DNA of 64,000 nt from Reyranellaceae bacterium (GCA_022844045.1 JALHMM010000007.1:51512-115511); one strand, 5' to 3'; shown: positions 15,963 through 26,443, counted from the first letter of the stretch. Notes: generated from the sequence alone by a model not told the origin. Translations and numbers: made by a program.

Positions 15963-18354
15963 GCGTGCCGACGCCCTGGTTGATCACGGCGAAGCGGAAG
16001 CCGGCAATGCGCACGTATTCGAAGCGGCGCCAGCCGTCGACGAAGTTGCGGTACCACGGCGACAGCAGATTGCCGGACTGGCCCAGCGGGATGGCGAAGC
16101 GGCTGTTGTCGAGATCCTCGAAATCGTAGACGGCGCGCAAGGTCGCGCCGTGCACCGCATTGAAGGGATCGCGCGCGCTGTAAGCGGCGCGGTTCAGCGT
16201 GTGCGGTCCGCCATCGGCGGGAAAGCGCACCGAGGCGGCGTTGCGTACCAGCGGCAGCGCGTCGAGCAGGAGGTGGCGGTGCACCGCCATATGCGCATCG
16301 CCCCAGCGCCAGCGTTCCATATTGGTGCCGAAGCGCGCCACGAGCTGCTCCAGCGCCGTATCCAGCGACCGCGCGATGATGTCGGCGCAGGTTTCGGTTT
16401 CGCGCGTACGGGTGTCGTCGCACCAGGCGCTGTTGTCACGCAGCGCCTTGACCAGGAAGGCGACGCTCTGGCCGGAGACCTCGCGGTAGAGATCCTCGCC
16501 GAGCTCGTCGGCATAGAGCGCGCGGTGCAGCTCGCGCAGCCAGGCGCTATAGATCAGCGGCTCGGGCCGGTCCGCGAGCATGCGCCGGTTCCAGGCGCGC
16601 AGCATGTCGATGGCCGCGGCTTGGCGGAAACCGCGCGGCTCGATGGCCAGCATCAAGGGCAGGGTGTCGGCGGTCTCGGGCGAGACGTTGTCCTCCTGCA
16701 TGGCGATCATGCTGCCCATGCCGTGACGCTGGGTGGCCGCGAGCATCGCCGCGGCGCGGCGCTGGCGGTAGGGCTCGACCCAGTCCTTGGTGATGAAGTG
16801 GCGGTAGGTGGTGGGCGTAACGCGCGCATTGGCGTTGACGATCACGCCGCTGGGCGGATTGAAGGCGCGTGGCAGCTCTTCGAACGGCACGAAGCCCGCC
16901 CAGTCGTACTCGCCGGTCCAGCCCGGCATCGGCAGGCTGCCGTCGCCCCGGCGGCGGATCGGCACGCGCGCCGGCGAAACGAAGCCTATATTGCCTTCGA
17001 TATCGGCGAACACGATGTTCTGCATCGGGCTGACGATCTTGCGCGTCGCCGCGAGGAACTGCTCCCAGTTGGTCGCCAGGCCGATCTCGAGGAAACCTTC
17101 GGCCGACGTGTCGGCGGGATCGAGCGCCGTGGCCGAGAGCGCCAGCACATGGCCCGACGGCGCCGCCGCGGCGGTGGCTTTCAAGTCTAGCACGTCGGAG
17201 ATCACCGGCCCATGGCGTGTCTCGCGCACGCGCAGACGCACCGGATCCTGGAAGCGGACGGTGATTATCTCTTCGCGTACAGCAAAGGCGCGCGAGCCCT
17301 CGGGGGTGACGTAGTTGTTGGGGTTGGTCGGATCGATCTTCTCGATGAACAGATCCTGGCTGTCGAGATTGGTGGTGGTGAAACCCCAAGCGATCCGGTT
17401 GTTGTGGCCCAGCAAGATCGCCGGCGTACCCGGCATGGTGGCGCCGCGGATATCGAAATCCTGGCCAACCAGACGCGCGAGGTACCAGGTGCCCGGCGCG
17501 GCGAGACCGAGATGCGGATCGTTGGCGAGCAGCGGCTTGCCCGAGCGCGTGCGCGCGCCGGCCACCACCCACTCGTTCGACGCCTCGCGCTTGCGCGTCG
17601 CGTCGTGGTCGGTGACGTCGTAGAGCCTGTCGAGCGGCAGCGAGCGCAGCGCCTCGTTGATCACCGACAGCGTGGCGTCGCGCGCGTCGTCGAGCTGCGG
17701 GAAGAGCTGGCGCGTCTTCTCCTCGCCCAGCGCCAGCATCGCGCGGGCGCGCATCAGCTCGGCGCGCCAGTTGCCGTCGAGGCTGAGCGCGAACAGCTTG
17801 GCGATCACCAGCGTGTCGGCCGGCGTCCACGGATCGGGCGTGACCTGCAGGAGCGTGAACTCCGGCCCGTACGAACCCTGGCGCTCGCGGATATACGTGT
17901 TCACGCCGGTGGCATAGGCCTCGAGGATGCGCCGCGTGCGTGGCTGCAGGGCGTTGACGCTGTCCTGCGCGCGGCGATAGACGCCCAGGCCGCGCATGGA
18001 GCGGTCGAGGTCGAGCAGCGGCTTCAGCGGGCCCAGCGGCGGCAGCATCTCGGACACGCGGCCGGCGCCGATGCGGCGGCTGAACTCCATCTGCCACAGC
18101 CGGTCCTGAGCGTGGGCGTAGCCCAGCGCCAGCGCCGCGTCCTCGTGGGAATTGGCAAAGATGTGCGGCACGGCGTTGGCGTCGCGCACGATCTGCACGC
18201 GGTCCTGCAGGCCGACGATCGTGCGATTGCCCGAGAGCGAGGGCAGCGAGCCACGCAGGTGGAAGTATAGGCCCGTACCCATCACCGCGAGCAAGATTGC
18301 CAGCGCGCCCAGTACGCGGCCGACGTGACCGAGGATGCGGCCCAGGCGCCTCAT
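15937..18354 (-). CDS. penicillin acylase family (Ntn-hydrolase) protein
   Basis: 805-residue exported Ntn-hydrolase precursor. A hydrophobic N-terminal segment (about 12-31) is a signal or anchor. PHIFANSHEDAALALGYAHAQDRLWQME marks the alpha chain. The autoprocessing point is Ala258-Ser259 in REASNEWVVAG, Ser259 being the predicted nucleophile of the beta chain. LLANDPHLGL and GHNNRIAWGFTTTNLDSQDLF follow as in the family. Members cleave penicillins, cephalosporins or acyl-homoserine lactones; the substrate here cannot be chosen from sequence. Ala rather than Gly before Ser is a tolerated variant. Confidence 0.9.
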   Translation of the reverse strand: MRRLGRILGHVGRVLGALAILLAVMGTGLYFHLRGSLPSLSGNRTIVGLQDRVQIVRDANAVPHIFANSHEDAALALGYAHAQDRLWQMEFSRRIGAGRVSEMLPPLGPLKPLLDLDRSMRGLGVYRRAQDSVNALQPRTRRILEAYATGVNTYIRERQGSYGPEFTLLQVTPDPWTPADTLVIAKLFALSLDGNWRAELMRARAMLALGEEKTRQLFPQLDDARDATLSVINEALRSLPLDRLYDVTDHDATRKREASNEWVVAGARTRSGKPLLANDPHLGLAAPGTWYLARLVGQDFDIRGATMPGTPAILLGHNNRIAWGFTTTNLDSQDLFIEKIDPTNPNNYVTPEGSRAFAVREEIITVRFQDPVRLRVRETRHGPVISDVLDLKATAAAAPSGHVLALSATALDPADTSAEGFLEIGLATNWEQFLAATRKIVSPMQNIVFADIEGNIGFVSPARVPIRRRGDGSLPMPGWTGEYDWAGFVPFEELPRAFNPPSGVIVNANARVTPTTYRHFITKDWVEPYRQRRAAAMLAATQRHGMGSMIAMQEDNVSPETADTLPLMLAIEPRGFRQAAAIDMLRAWNRRMLADRPEPLIYSAWLRELHRALYADELGEDLYREVSGQSVAFLVKALRDNSAWCDDTRTRETETCADIIARSLDTALEQLVARFGTNMERWRWGDAHMAVHRHLLLDALPLVRNAASVRFPADGGPHTLNRAAYSARDPFNAVHGATLRAVYDFEDLDNSRFAIPLGQSGNLLSPWYRNFVDGWRRFEYVRIAGFRFAVINQGVGTLNLAPPAK

Positions 18355-18403
18355 CGCGACATGCCTTTGCCCGCGAGCGGGGCGAGGTATGAGGTGCCGT
18401 GCC

Positions 18404-19567
18404 TCACGCCCCGTCCAGCCACTTCACGATGCGGGCGCGGTCGATGTCGAGGTCGGGCGCCGGCGCGCGCGTCGTGGGGTCGGGGAAAGCCGACATCTTC
18501 AGCGGATTGCCAGCGAGCTTCAGCGTGCCGCCGTTTCCGTCGGGCACGGAGACCAGCATGTTGCGCGCCGCGATCTGCGGGTGGGCCAGCGCCTGCTCTA
18601 TGTTGTTGATCGGCCCACAGGGCACGCCGGCCTTACCGAGCACGCCGATCCAGTGCGCTGTGGTGTTGGTCTTGAGCACCGATTCGATCTCGTTCTGGAT
18701 CCTTTCGTAGCTCTTCAGGCGCAGCGCGTTGGTCTTGTAGGCGGGGTTGCCCGCCATGTCGGATCGGCCCAGCGCCTCGCAGGTCTTGAGCCACAGCCCG
18801 TCATTGCCGGCGGCGATGATCAGGAAGCCGTCGCCGGTACGGAACGCCTGGAACGGCGTGATCGTCGGGTGGCGCGCGCCCAGCGGGCCGGGGATCTCGC
18901 GCTCGACCTGGTACCGCATGACCGCGTTCTCGAGCAGCGCGATCTGGCAGTCGAACATGGCGATGTCGACCTTGGTGGATTCACCGGTGCGGAAGCGATG
19001 CAGCAGCGCGGCGTTGACGGCTACGGCGGTGTAGAGGCCGGCGCCGATGTCGCCGATCGACATGCCGACACGCGCCGGCGGTACCTCGGGGTAGCCGGTG
19101 ACGCTCATGATGCCGCCCATGCCCTGCACGACCATGTCGTAGGCGGGGTCCTTGGAATTCGGGCCGGTGTGGCCGAAGCCCGAGGCCGAGGCGTAGATCA
19201 GCCGCGGATACTTGGGATGCAGCTGCTCCCAGCCATAGCCTAGCTTCTCCATCGTGCCGGGACGGAAGTTCTCGACGATGACATCGGCCTTGCCCAGGAG
19301 CTTCTCGAAGATCGCCCGGTCGGCGTCGAGCTTCAGGTCCAGCGCGATCGATTCCTTGCCGCGGTTGACCGAGGCGAAATACATCGAGCGGCCCTCGATG
19401 AACGGGCCATAGGCGCGCGCGTCGTCGCCGCCCTTGGGCGGCTCGACCTTGATCACCCGCGCGCCCAGCTCGGCCATCATCATGGTGCAGTAAGGGCCGG
19501 CGAGGATGCGCGACAGATCGATGACGGTAACGCCCGAAAGCGGACCTTTGGTACTGGATACGGTCAT
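18404..19567 (-). CDS. class III CoA-transferase (CaiB/BaiF family)
   Basis: Moves CoA between carboxylic acids through an aspartyl intermediate. The 387-residue protein starts at the ATG at 19567, which has a GAGGGAG ribosome site; an upstream ATG at 19594 lacks one. Motifs: LSGVTVIDLSRILAGPYCTM, GARVIKVEPP, VIVENFRPGTMEKLG, and catalytic Asp144 in PAYDMVVQGMGG. Fold family is certain; the acyl substrate is not. It follows a TauE-type exporter on the same strand by 30 bases. Neighbouring genes do not reveal the pathway. Confidence 0.92.
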   Translation of the reverse strand: MTVSSTKGPLSGVTVIDLSRILAGPYCTMMMAELGARVIKVEPPKGGDDARAYGPFIEGRSMYFASVNRGKESIALDLKLDADRAIFEKLLGKADVIVENFRPGTMEKLGYGWEQLHPKYPRLIYASASGFGHTGPNSKDPAYDMVVQGMGGIMSVTGYPEVPPARVGMSIGDIGAGLYTAVAVNAALLHRFRTGESTKVDIAMFDCQIALLENAVMRYQVEREIPGPLGARHPTITPFQAFRTGDGFLIIAAGNDGLWLKTCEALGRSDMAGNPAYKTNALRLKSYERIQNEIESVLKTNTTAHWIGVLGKAGVPCGPINNIEQALAHPQIAARNMLVSVPDGNGGTLKLAGNPLKMSAFPDPTTRAPAPDLDIDRARIVKWLDGA

Positions 19568-19597
19568 GCGACTCCCTCGAATGGGGAGTCTCATAGC

Positions 19598-20383
19598 TCA
19601 GACCAGATAGACCTTCCAGAAATAGTAGGTGCTGAGCACCATGCCGAAAACGATGATCAGGACGCGCATCAGAAGGGCCGGCATCAGCCGCGCCAGCGGA
19701 CCGCCGATATAACCGCCGAACAGGCTGCCCAGACTCATCGCGACAGTGCCAGGCCAAGATACCGCGCCGGCGACGATGAAGCTCAGCACCGCGACGCTGG
19801 TGACCACGGTGACCAGCAGATTCTTGATGCCGTTGAGCTCCTGCATCTCCTCGACGCCGAGCACGGCGAGAAACGGCATCATCAGCAGCCCCAATCCGGC
19901 GGCGAAGAAGCCGCCATAGATCGAAATCGCGAACAGGGCGAGACAGACCAGGGCGATACGGCCCGGCGACGCGGCCGGCCCGCCGCGTCGGGGCCGTGCA
20001 AGACGTGCCAGCCGGCGGTCGAAGGCGAAGAGCAGGGTGGCGACCAGCAGCAGCCACGGCACCGCGCGTAGAAACCCCGAGTCCGAGGAGCGCAAGAGCA
20101 ACAGCGCGCCTACGAAGCCGCCGGCGAGGCAGGCGATGGCGGTGATCACGCAGATCCTGAGGTGGCGCGCGAGCTCGCGGCGGTAGGCGCGTACCACCAG
20201 GATTCGGCCGGGGAAGATCGCCACCGCATTGGAGGCGTTGGCGACCACCGGCGAGACGCCGACGGCGAGGAAGGCCGGGAAGGTTACGAGTGTGCCCCCG
20301 CCAGCCACGGCGTTGATCGCCGTGCCCAGCGCGCCGGCGGCGAACAGGAGCGCGAGCAGTTCGTAGGACAAGCCCAGGACCAT
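19598..20383 (-). CDS. TauE/SafE family transporter
   Basis: A 261-residue membrane protein with about eight hydrophobic segments and the family motifs: NAVAGGGTLVTFPAFLA near 24-40, NASNAVAIFPG, FFAAGLGLLMMPFL, and ELNGIKNLLVTVVTS. The family exports sulfite, sulfoacetate or related organosulfur and carboxylate anions. It likely forms an operon with the downstream CoA-transferase. Substrate unknown. Confidence 0.9.
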   Translation of the reverse strand: MVLGLSYELLALLFAAGALGTAINAVAGGGTLVTFPAFLAVGVSPVVANASNAVAIFPGRILVVRAYRRELARHLRICVITAIACLAGGFVGALLLLRSSDSGFLRAVPWLLLVATLLFAFDRRLARLARPRRGGPAASPGRIALVCLALFAISIYGGFFAAGLGLLMMPFLAVLGVEEMQELNGIKNLLVTVVTSVAVLSFIVAGAVSWPGTVAMSLGSLFGGYIGGPLARLMPALLMRVLIIVFGMVLSTYYFWKVYLV

Positions 20384-20461
20384 CGTCCCGCTTTTACGCG
20401 CACATCGAACCTCGGGGTGTGACGTTTATGCCGTACTGCCGTGCCCGGGGATCACAATTCG

Positions 20462-21562
20462 TCAGCGCCGCTCGCCCAGCAGCGCATCGACGGCCCGCCA
20501 CACCGTCCAGGCGTTGGCCAGGGTCACCGACGTGAAGCCGATGTGGCCGATGCGCTCGACCAGGAACAGCCGGGCGGCGCCGGGGCGGGCGGCGGTGGCC
20601 AACGCCTCGCTTTCGCTGTAGGGAATGATCGGATCGTCGCGGCCGTGCACGAGGATCAGCCGCGCCGACAGCGGCTTGAGGTCGTGCAGCGCGAGGTTCA
20701 GCGAGTCGATGTCGCGCCTGATCGCCTCCGGCAGCGCCGCGACAAGAGCCGGCACCTGCGCCGGGTCGGTGGCTTCGAGAAGGTCGAGGACCGCCAGTCC
20801 CGGCGGCGACAGCGACGCGCGGATATCGGCGGAGGAGGCGTTGGCGTCGTCGAGCCGGCGATCGGCCAGCGCCCGCAGGAGGTCGCGGTCGCGCGCATCG
20901 TCGAGGCGTCCGGCATTGGCGTGCAGGAAAACCCAGCGGCTGTAGGTGTTGGGTGCCATGCGATGCAGCCGCGGGTCATTGGCGCGACGGAACGTGCCGG
21001 TGACCATGAACTGGATGGCACTATCGGCGTTGTGATAGCCGCCGATGCCGACGATGAAGTCGACCTTGTCCACAAGATCGGGCTCGAGCGCGGCGATGAT
21101 CGCCGGGCCGACGCCATAGGACACCGCCGCGATACCCAGCGGCGGCCGGGGGCGGTCGGCGCTGGCGCCGCGCAGGACCTCGGCGAGGATCTCGGCATCG
21201 GCGCGTGACAGCGAAAGCCGGCGCGGGCCGGGGAGCTCCGGTACGACCACCCGAAAGCCGGCGCGCGCCAGCGAGCGCGCGAGATTGCGCAGGCGCGGCT
21301 CCTCGCGGCCGAGCACGGCTGCGCCGGGCACCAGCACCAGGCTGGCGCGCGTGCCGTCGGCCGGGGTGTAGAGATCGACCTCGATATTGCGCAGCGCGCT
21401 CTGGGTCTCGATCGGCGTATTGGTCAATCGCTTGTAGAACGACGGTTCGCCGGTGGCGGCGATGTCGGCCATCAGCAGCGCGGCCGCGGTCCAACGCGCG
21501 GGATGGCCGAACACGAACAGGGCGGCGAGGGCGAGGCTGAGGACGAAGGCGGCGCGTTTCAT
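20462..21562 (-). CDS. exported alpha/beta hydrolase
   Basis: 366 residues with an N-terminal signal or anchor (RAAFVLSLALAALFVFG). The alpha/beta-hydrolase core has AAVSYGVGPA (probable nucleophile Ser, in an A-x-S-x-G variant of the usual G-x-S-x-G), VHGRDDPIIP for the acid, and IGHIGF for the catalytic His. A phrase like VDLYTPADGTRASLVLVPG resembles dienelactone-hydrolase-like enzymes. Substrate unknown. It stands on the same strand as the EamA transporter 40 bases away. Confidence 0.75.
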   Translation of the reverse strand: MKRAAFVLSLALAALFVFGHPARWTAAALLMADIAATGEPSFYKRLTNTPIETQSALRNIEVDLYTPADGTRASLVLVPGAAVLGREEPRLRNLARSLARAGFRVVVPELPGPRRLSLSRADAEILAEVLRGASADRPRPPLGIAAVSYGVGPAIIAALEPDLVDKVDFIVGIGGYHNADSAIQFMVTGTFRRANDPRLHRMAPNTYSRWVFLHANAGRLDDARDRDLLRALADRRLDDANASSADIRASLSPPGLAVLDLLEATDPAQVPALVAALPEAIRRDIDSLNLALHDLKPLSARLILVHGRDDPIIPYSESEALATAARPGAARLFLVERIGHIGFTSVTLANAWTVWRAVDALLGERR

Positions 21563-21602
21563 TGGCCGTGAGCCTGCCGCGCGAGAATGGCGAAAAGGCG
21601 GC

Positions 21603-22481
21603 TCAGGCCGGCGCCAGCCTTGGTCGCGCGGCGCGCGCCTCCCACAGCGTGTTGAGCGCCAGCGCGCCCAGGATCACGCCGCCACCGATGAAGCCATAGA
21701 GCCCAGGCGTCTCGCCGAAAGCCAGCCAGACCCAGAGCGGACCGAGCACTGTCTCGAGGAGGCCGACCAGGCTCGCGGTCGCCGCCGGCAGGTGGCGCAG
21801 GCCCAGGGTGAAGAGCACGAGGCCCAGCCCGAGCTGCACGACACCGAGGAAGGCCAACCATGGGATTTCATGCGAAGGCGCCGGAAACGGCCAGGCCAGC
21901 GGCAGCGTGATCAGGGCCGAGACGATACCGCCCAGCACGACTGAGAACATCATGTTCACATCGGGCCGGGTGCGGATCACCACCATGTTGGCGGCGAAGC
22001 TGATGGCGCAGAACAGCGCCAGCAGCGGCCCGACGATGCCGGTGCTCGACAGGGAATCGACGACCGTCAGGGCCACGCCGCCGATCGCCGCCAGCATGGC
22101 GATCCAGGTCGCCGGCCGCACCGTCTCGCCGAGGAAGACGCGCGCCAGCAGGGCGGCGATCAGCGGCGCCGAAGCCGTGACGACCAGCGTGTTGGCGACG
22201 GTGGTGTGGTCCAGCGCGACGAAGAAGCCGACAAAGGCGCCTGACAGACAGAAGGCGCTCAGGAGCATCGCGCGCCAGGCGCGGCGGATCGCATCGAGCG
22301 TCGCGGTGCGATCGAACACCAGGAGATAGCCGCCGATCGTCAGCGCCATCACCACGGAGCGCCAGAACACGATCTCCCAGGGATTGGCCTGCAGCGAGCG
22401 CGTGACGACGCCTGCGAAGCTCCAGCACAGCGCGCCGCCGGCGACCAGCGCGACGCCGAGGGCGAAGTTTGGGCGGGTCAT
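21603..22481 (-). CDS. EamA/DMT family permease
   Basis: A 292-residue inner-membrane protein with ten hydrophobic segments in two EamA repeats (ALCWSFAGVVTRSL, NPWEIVFWRSVV; later GVVQLGLGLVLFTLGLRHLPA and LETVLGPLWVWLAFGE). The family exports amino acids or metabolites. The ATG at 22481 is chosen because all family sequence starts there; longer starts enter non-coding sequence. It is divergent from the YheT-like hydrolase, sharing a 37-base gap. Confidence 0.9.
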   Translation of the reverse strand: MTRPNFALGVALVAGGALCWSFAGVVTRSLQANPWEIVFWRSVVMALTIGGYLLVFDRTATLDAIRRAWRAMLLSAFCLSGAFVGFFVALDHTTVANTLVVTASAPLIAALLARVFLGETVRPATWIAMLAAIGGVALTVVDSLSSTGIVGPLLALFCAISFAANMVVIRTRPDVNMMFSVVLGGIVSALITLPLAWPFPAPSHEIPWLAFLGVVQLGLGLVLFTLGLRHLPAATASLVGLLETVLGPLWVWLAFGETPGLYGFIGGGVILGALALNTLWEARAARPRLAPA

Positions 22482-22518
22482 GGGCGCGTTATGTCCGGCG
22501 CCTGTCGGGGACGCAACA

Positions 22519-23523
22519 ATGGTATTGTTCGCGACAATGTCTGTCGCCCTCGACCTAGAGCCGTTCCGTCCGCGCTTTCCCTGGCTGACCGCCGATCTGC
22601 AGACCATCGCCAACCGCATCGTGCCGCCGCGGGCTGGCCTCGGCGCGGCATCGAGCGAGCGTATCCGCCTGCCCATGGCCGATGGCAGCGGCGACACGCT
22701 GCTGGCGACGCTCGATCGGCCACAAGTCGATCGCGGCGGGCCATTGGTGATCCTGATTCACGGCCTGACGGGCAGCGAGAACAGCGCCTACATCCATACG
22801 ACGACGCGCCACATGCTGTCGCTCGGGCGGCGTGTGCTGCGGCTCAACCTGCGGGCAGCCGGCCCCTCGCGCACGACCTGCGGCGACATCTACTACGCCG
22901 GCAGATCGCAGGACTTCCGCGCCGTGCTGGGGATGCTGGACCCGGCGTTGACCGCGGGCGGCATCTTCGCCATCGGCTACTCGCTGGGCGGCAACATGCT
23001 GCTGAAGTTCCTCGGCGAGGAGCGTGGGTCGGCGCCGCTGATCGGCGCCGCCACCGTCTGCACGCCGATCGATCTGTCGGTCACCTGCCAGCATATGCTG
23101 CGGCCGCGCAATCGCATCTACCATCGCTACATCCTCGGTCAGATGAAGGCCGAGGCGACGGCCGAGGGCGCGCGCCTCACCGCTGCCGAGCGCGCGGCGA
23201 TCCTCGGTTCGGCGTCGGTGTGGGACTACGATGAGGTCTTCATCGCGCCGCGCCATGGCTTCGCCGGCGCCGAGGACTACTACGAACAGAATCGCGCGTT
23301 GCGCTTCATGCCGGCGATCCGCAAGCCCACCCTGGTGATCGCCGCCAACGACGATCCATGGGTGCCGATCGCGATCTATCGCGGCTTCGACTGGAAGGCG
23401 CACGCCGACCTGACACCGCTATTGGCCGACGGTGGCGGACACGTCGGCTTTCATGCCGCCGGCCATTCCGTGCCATGGCATGATCGCGCCATCGAGCGCT
23501 TCATCAGGGAGATCACTGCATGA
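22519..23523 (+). CDS. YheT-type alpha/beta hydrolase
   Basis: 334 residues. Opening FRPRFPWLTADLQTIAN and LILIHGLTGSENSAYI place it in the YheT/ABHD family; the nucleophile is in GYSLGGNMLLKFLGE and the catalytic acid region is IAANDDPWVP, with GGHVGF near the C-terminus. The ATG at 22519 has GGGGA upstream; another ATG at 22537 has no ribosome site. Its stop overlaps the start of the repeat protein (ATGA). Function beyond esterase or lipase-like activity is unknown. Confidence 0.87.
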   Translation: MVLFATMSVALDLEPFRPRFPWLTADLQTIANRIVPPRAGLGAASSERIRLPMADGSGDTLLATLDRPQVDRGGPLVILIHGLTGSENSAYIHTTTRHMLSLGRRVLRLNLRAAGPSRTTCGDIYYAGRSQDFRAVLGMLDPALTAGGIFAIGYSLGGNMLLKFLGEERGSAPLIGAATVCTPIDLSVTCQHMLRPRNRIYHRYILGQMKAEATAEGARLTAAERAAILGSASVWDYDEVFIAPRHGFAGAEDYYEQNRALRFMPAIRKPTLVIAANDDPWVPIAIYRGFDWKAHADLTPLLADGGGHVGFHAAGHSVPWHDRAIERFIREITA

Positions 23524-23846
23524 GGATTGCGACATGCGCGCTGGTGGCGGCGCTGGCACTGGGTGTCGGCGCCGGTGGCGCGGCCGCGCAGGCCGTCGGC
23601 AAGGACTGCACGTTCAAGGGCCGCAAGCTCTGGGGCAAGGTCGAGGTCGTGACGTCGTCGCCTGAGATCAAGATCCAGATCGTGAACTCGTTTCCCGATC
23701 TAAAGGTCATGCACGTCAACTCGTTCGCCGATTCCTGCGGCAAGTGGCAGATGGTCACGTCGTGGCCCGACCTGAAGATCCAGTTCGTGACGTCGTTCCC
23801 CGACATCAAGATCATGTACGTCAACAGTTTCCCGGGCGTGCCGTAG
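23520..23846 (+). CDS. small secreted protein made of 11-residue tandem repeats
   Basis: 108 residues: a clear signal peptide (about 1-24, ending GGAAAQA), then six consecutive units from residue 44 to the end with consensus V-[TN]-S-x-P-[DE]-[IL]-K-[IV]-[QM]-x. The period is 11 residues except for the third unit (13, with a Cys-Gly insertion). Alternating hydrophobic residues suggest a small beta-helix or beta-roll. Cys30 and Cys73 could form a disulfide. It overlaps the hydrolase gene upstream by 4 bases, so the two are probably co-expressed. I do not recognise a named family and assign no function. Confidence 0.8.
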   Translation: MRIATCALVAALALGVGAGGAAAQAVGKDCTFKGRKLWGKVEVVTSSPEIKIQIVNSFPDLKVMHVNSFADSCGKWQMVTSWPDLKIQFVTSFPDIKIMYVNSFPGVP

Positions 23847-23853
23847 CTCCCCG

Positions 23854-24345
23854 TCAAGGCACGATCTGGATCGGTTCTTTGGGCCAAGCACCGGTGAGCA
23901 GGGGGCGGAGCAGGCCGCCGAGATCGCGCGGGATGAAGCTCTCGCGCGAGGCGGCGATGTCCTGGAGTGACCACCAGCGGAAGCCGCGAAACGAATCGGC
24001 TTCTTCCGGTGTCATGGTTTTCACCACGGGTTCGAACGCCGGCACGCGCAGCGCGTAGACGTGGGCACGGGTCAGGACGCGCTCACCGCCGATATCCAGC
24101 TCCTTGTCGCTGATCCAGACGTGGCGGCCGATGTCCTCGAGCTCCAATCCGGTCTCCTCGCGCAGCTCACGACGCAATCCGTCCTCGAACGATTCGCCGG
24201 CTTCGAGCGAGCCGCCGGGCGTCACCCAGAAGGTCGGCCGCAGCCGCGCGGCGGGATCGACGATGCGTCGCCCCGCCAGCTTCATCATCAGTACGCGATC
24301 GTCCGGATCGATCAGCAGCGCTCGGGCGGACGGGATCAGGCGCAT
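23854..24345 (-). CDS. Nudix hydrolase
   Basis: A 163-residue enzyme of the Nudix superfamily, which cleaves nucleoside diphosphates linked to another group. The Nudix box is GGSLEAGES followed by RRELREETGLE, with all the conserved Gly, Glu and Arg residues, near 57-79. The ATG at 24345 starts MRLIPSARALLIDPDDRVL, the usual first strand; longer frames have no family sequence. It follows hemB on the same strand and converges with the repeat protein. Confidence 0.9.
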   Translation of the reverse strand: MRLIPSARALLIDPDDRVLMMKLAGRRIVDPAARLRPTFWVTPGGSLEAGESFEDGLRRELREETGLELEDIGRHVWISDKELDIGGERVLTRAHVYALRVPAFEPVVKTMTPEEADSFRGFRWWSLQDIAASRESFIPRDLGGLLRPLLTGAWPKEPIQIVP

Positions 24346-24362
24346 GGCACGTGGCCTGGCGT

Positions 24363-25376
<1,014 letters not shown>

Positions 25377-25455
25377 TTATCTCTCCCCTGACCGAGGTTA
25401 TAGGACAGCGGGCGCCGCCCGGTAAGCCGTCGCCGTGCCGCAGGGAGAGCGTGGA

Positions 25456-25920
25456 ATGATCCGGCTGCTTGGTGTGTTGTTGGCTGCGCTACTGGTGGCC
25501 ACAGCCGCATCGGCGCAGAACCGCCTGGCCGGCCGCTGGCAGGGCACGTACTACTGCGCGCAGGGTCTCACCGGCGTGACGTTGACCATCCGCGGCGACG
25601 ATCAGAACGCCGAGGCGCTGTTCCACTTCTACCCGGTGCCCGCAAACCCCGACGTGCCCGTCGGCTGCTACACCATGCTCGGCCATGTCGACACCGCATC
25701 GGGCGCGATCAACCTGGAGAGCGACGAGAGCCGCTGGATCCTGCGACCATCAGGCTATGTCACGGTGAACTTCCGCGGGCGCTTCTCCGGCGGGCGCGAC
25801 CGCATCGTCGGTCGCGTCGAAGGGCCCGCTTGCTCGACCTTCATCATGCGTCGCGTCGAGGAGCCGCCGTCGGCGCCCAGCCAGTGTTTCCTTGAGCTGC
25901 CGAGCGTCAGCCTGCCCTGA
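25456..25920 (+). CDS. exported protein of unknown function
   Basis: 154 residues with a signal peptide (IRLLGVLLAALLVATAASA, cleavage near residue 21). The mature part has LAGRWQGTYYCAQGLTGVTLTI, a beta-rich middle and GRFSGGRDRIVGRV, and four Cys (including YYCAQG and VGCYT) that could pair in the periplasm. The general look is of a small periplasmic beta-barrel domain; I recognise no family. The ATG at 25456 is preceded by GGAGAG. Its last 14 bases overlap the convergent membrane-protein gene. Confidence 0.7.
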   Translation: MIRLLGVLLAALLVATAASAQNRLAGRWQGTYYCAQGLTGVTLTIRGDDQNAEALFHFYPVPANPDVPVGCYTMLGHVDTASGAINLESDESRWILRPSGYVTVNFRGRFSGGRDRIVGRVEGPACSTFIMRRVEEPPSAPSQCFLELPSVSLP

Positions 25921-26443
25921 GCCGACGACGGAAATAGGCGTTGGGCCGTGGGCTGTCGCGCATGTAGATCCAGAAGCCGACAACCAGCATCGCCTCGCCA
26001 ATAAAGGCGAGAAGCATCGGTACCAGCGATTGCAGCATGAATTCCGCGCCGCCGCTGTACTGGCTGGCGATCCAGAACTGGCCGGCGACGCTGACCACCA
26101 GGCGCACGCCAGCCCAGCCGATGAGTCCCCAGGAGGCTAAACCCGGCGCCAAGGGCGAGCGCATGAACGTCATGATCAAGAACGCCAAGGCCCAGATCAG
26201 AAGGTAAAGCGTCGGGATCGCGTACAGGGCGGCCAGCCCGGCCGGTCCCCTGCCGGTGAGGAGGCTGCCTGCGAAGCCGCCGAACAGCAGCGCCGCGGGT
26301 AGGGTGAGCAGCGCCGCCAGCAGCAACAGGATGGCGACGACGCCCAGTGCCGCGGCGCACAACACGATCAGCAACAGCGAACCCTCGAGGCGCGCCTCCG
26401 GCCGGCTGACCAGTTCCTCGGCCGTCATGGGACGCCACGTCAT
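25907..26443 (-). CDS. membrane protein, possibly DUF2569-like
   Basis: 178 residues with four or five hydrophobic segments (LLLIVLCAAALGVVAILLLL near 25-45; two more; then LVPMLLAFIGEAMLVVGFWI). The terminal YMRDSPRPNAYFRRRL is reminiscent of DUF2569 integral membrane proteins. The ATG at 26443 has a strong AGGAGAG ribosome site; longer upstream starts run into the promoter region of the acyl-CoA dehydrogenase. Function unknown. Confidence 0.7.
   Translation of the reverse strand: MTWRPMTAEELVSRPEARLEGSLLLIVLCAAALGVVAILLLLAALLTLPAALLFGGFAGSLLTGRGPAGLAALYAIPTLYLLIWALAFLIMTFMRSPLAPGLASWGLIGWAGVRLVVSVAGQFWIASQYSGGAEFMLQSLVPMLLAFIGEAMLVVGFWIYMRDSPRPNAYFRRRLRAG

Noticed and set aside
15937..18354. 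Penicillin-acylase family gene as an antibiotic-resistance determinant
   Set aside because: The family hydrolyses many amides including acyl-homoserine lactones; nothing in the sequence or neighbourhood selects beta-lactams.
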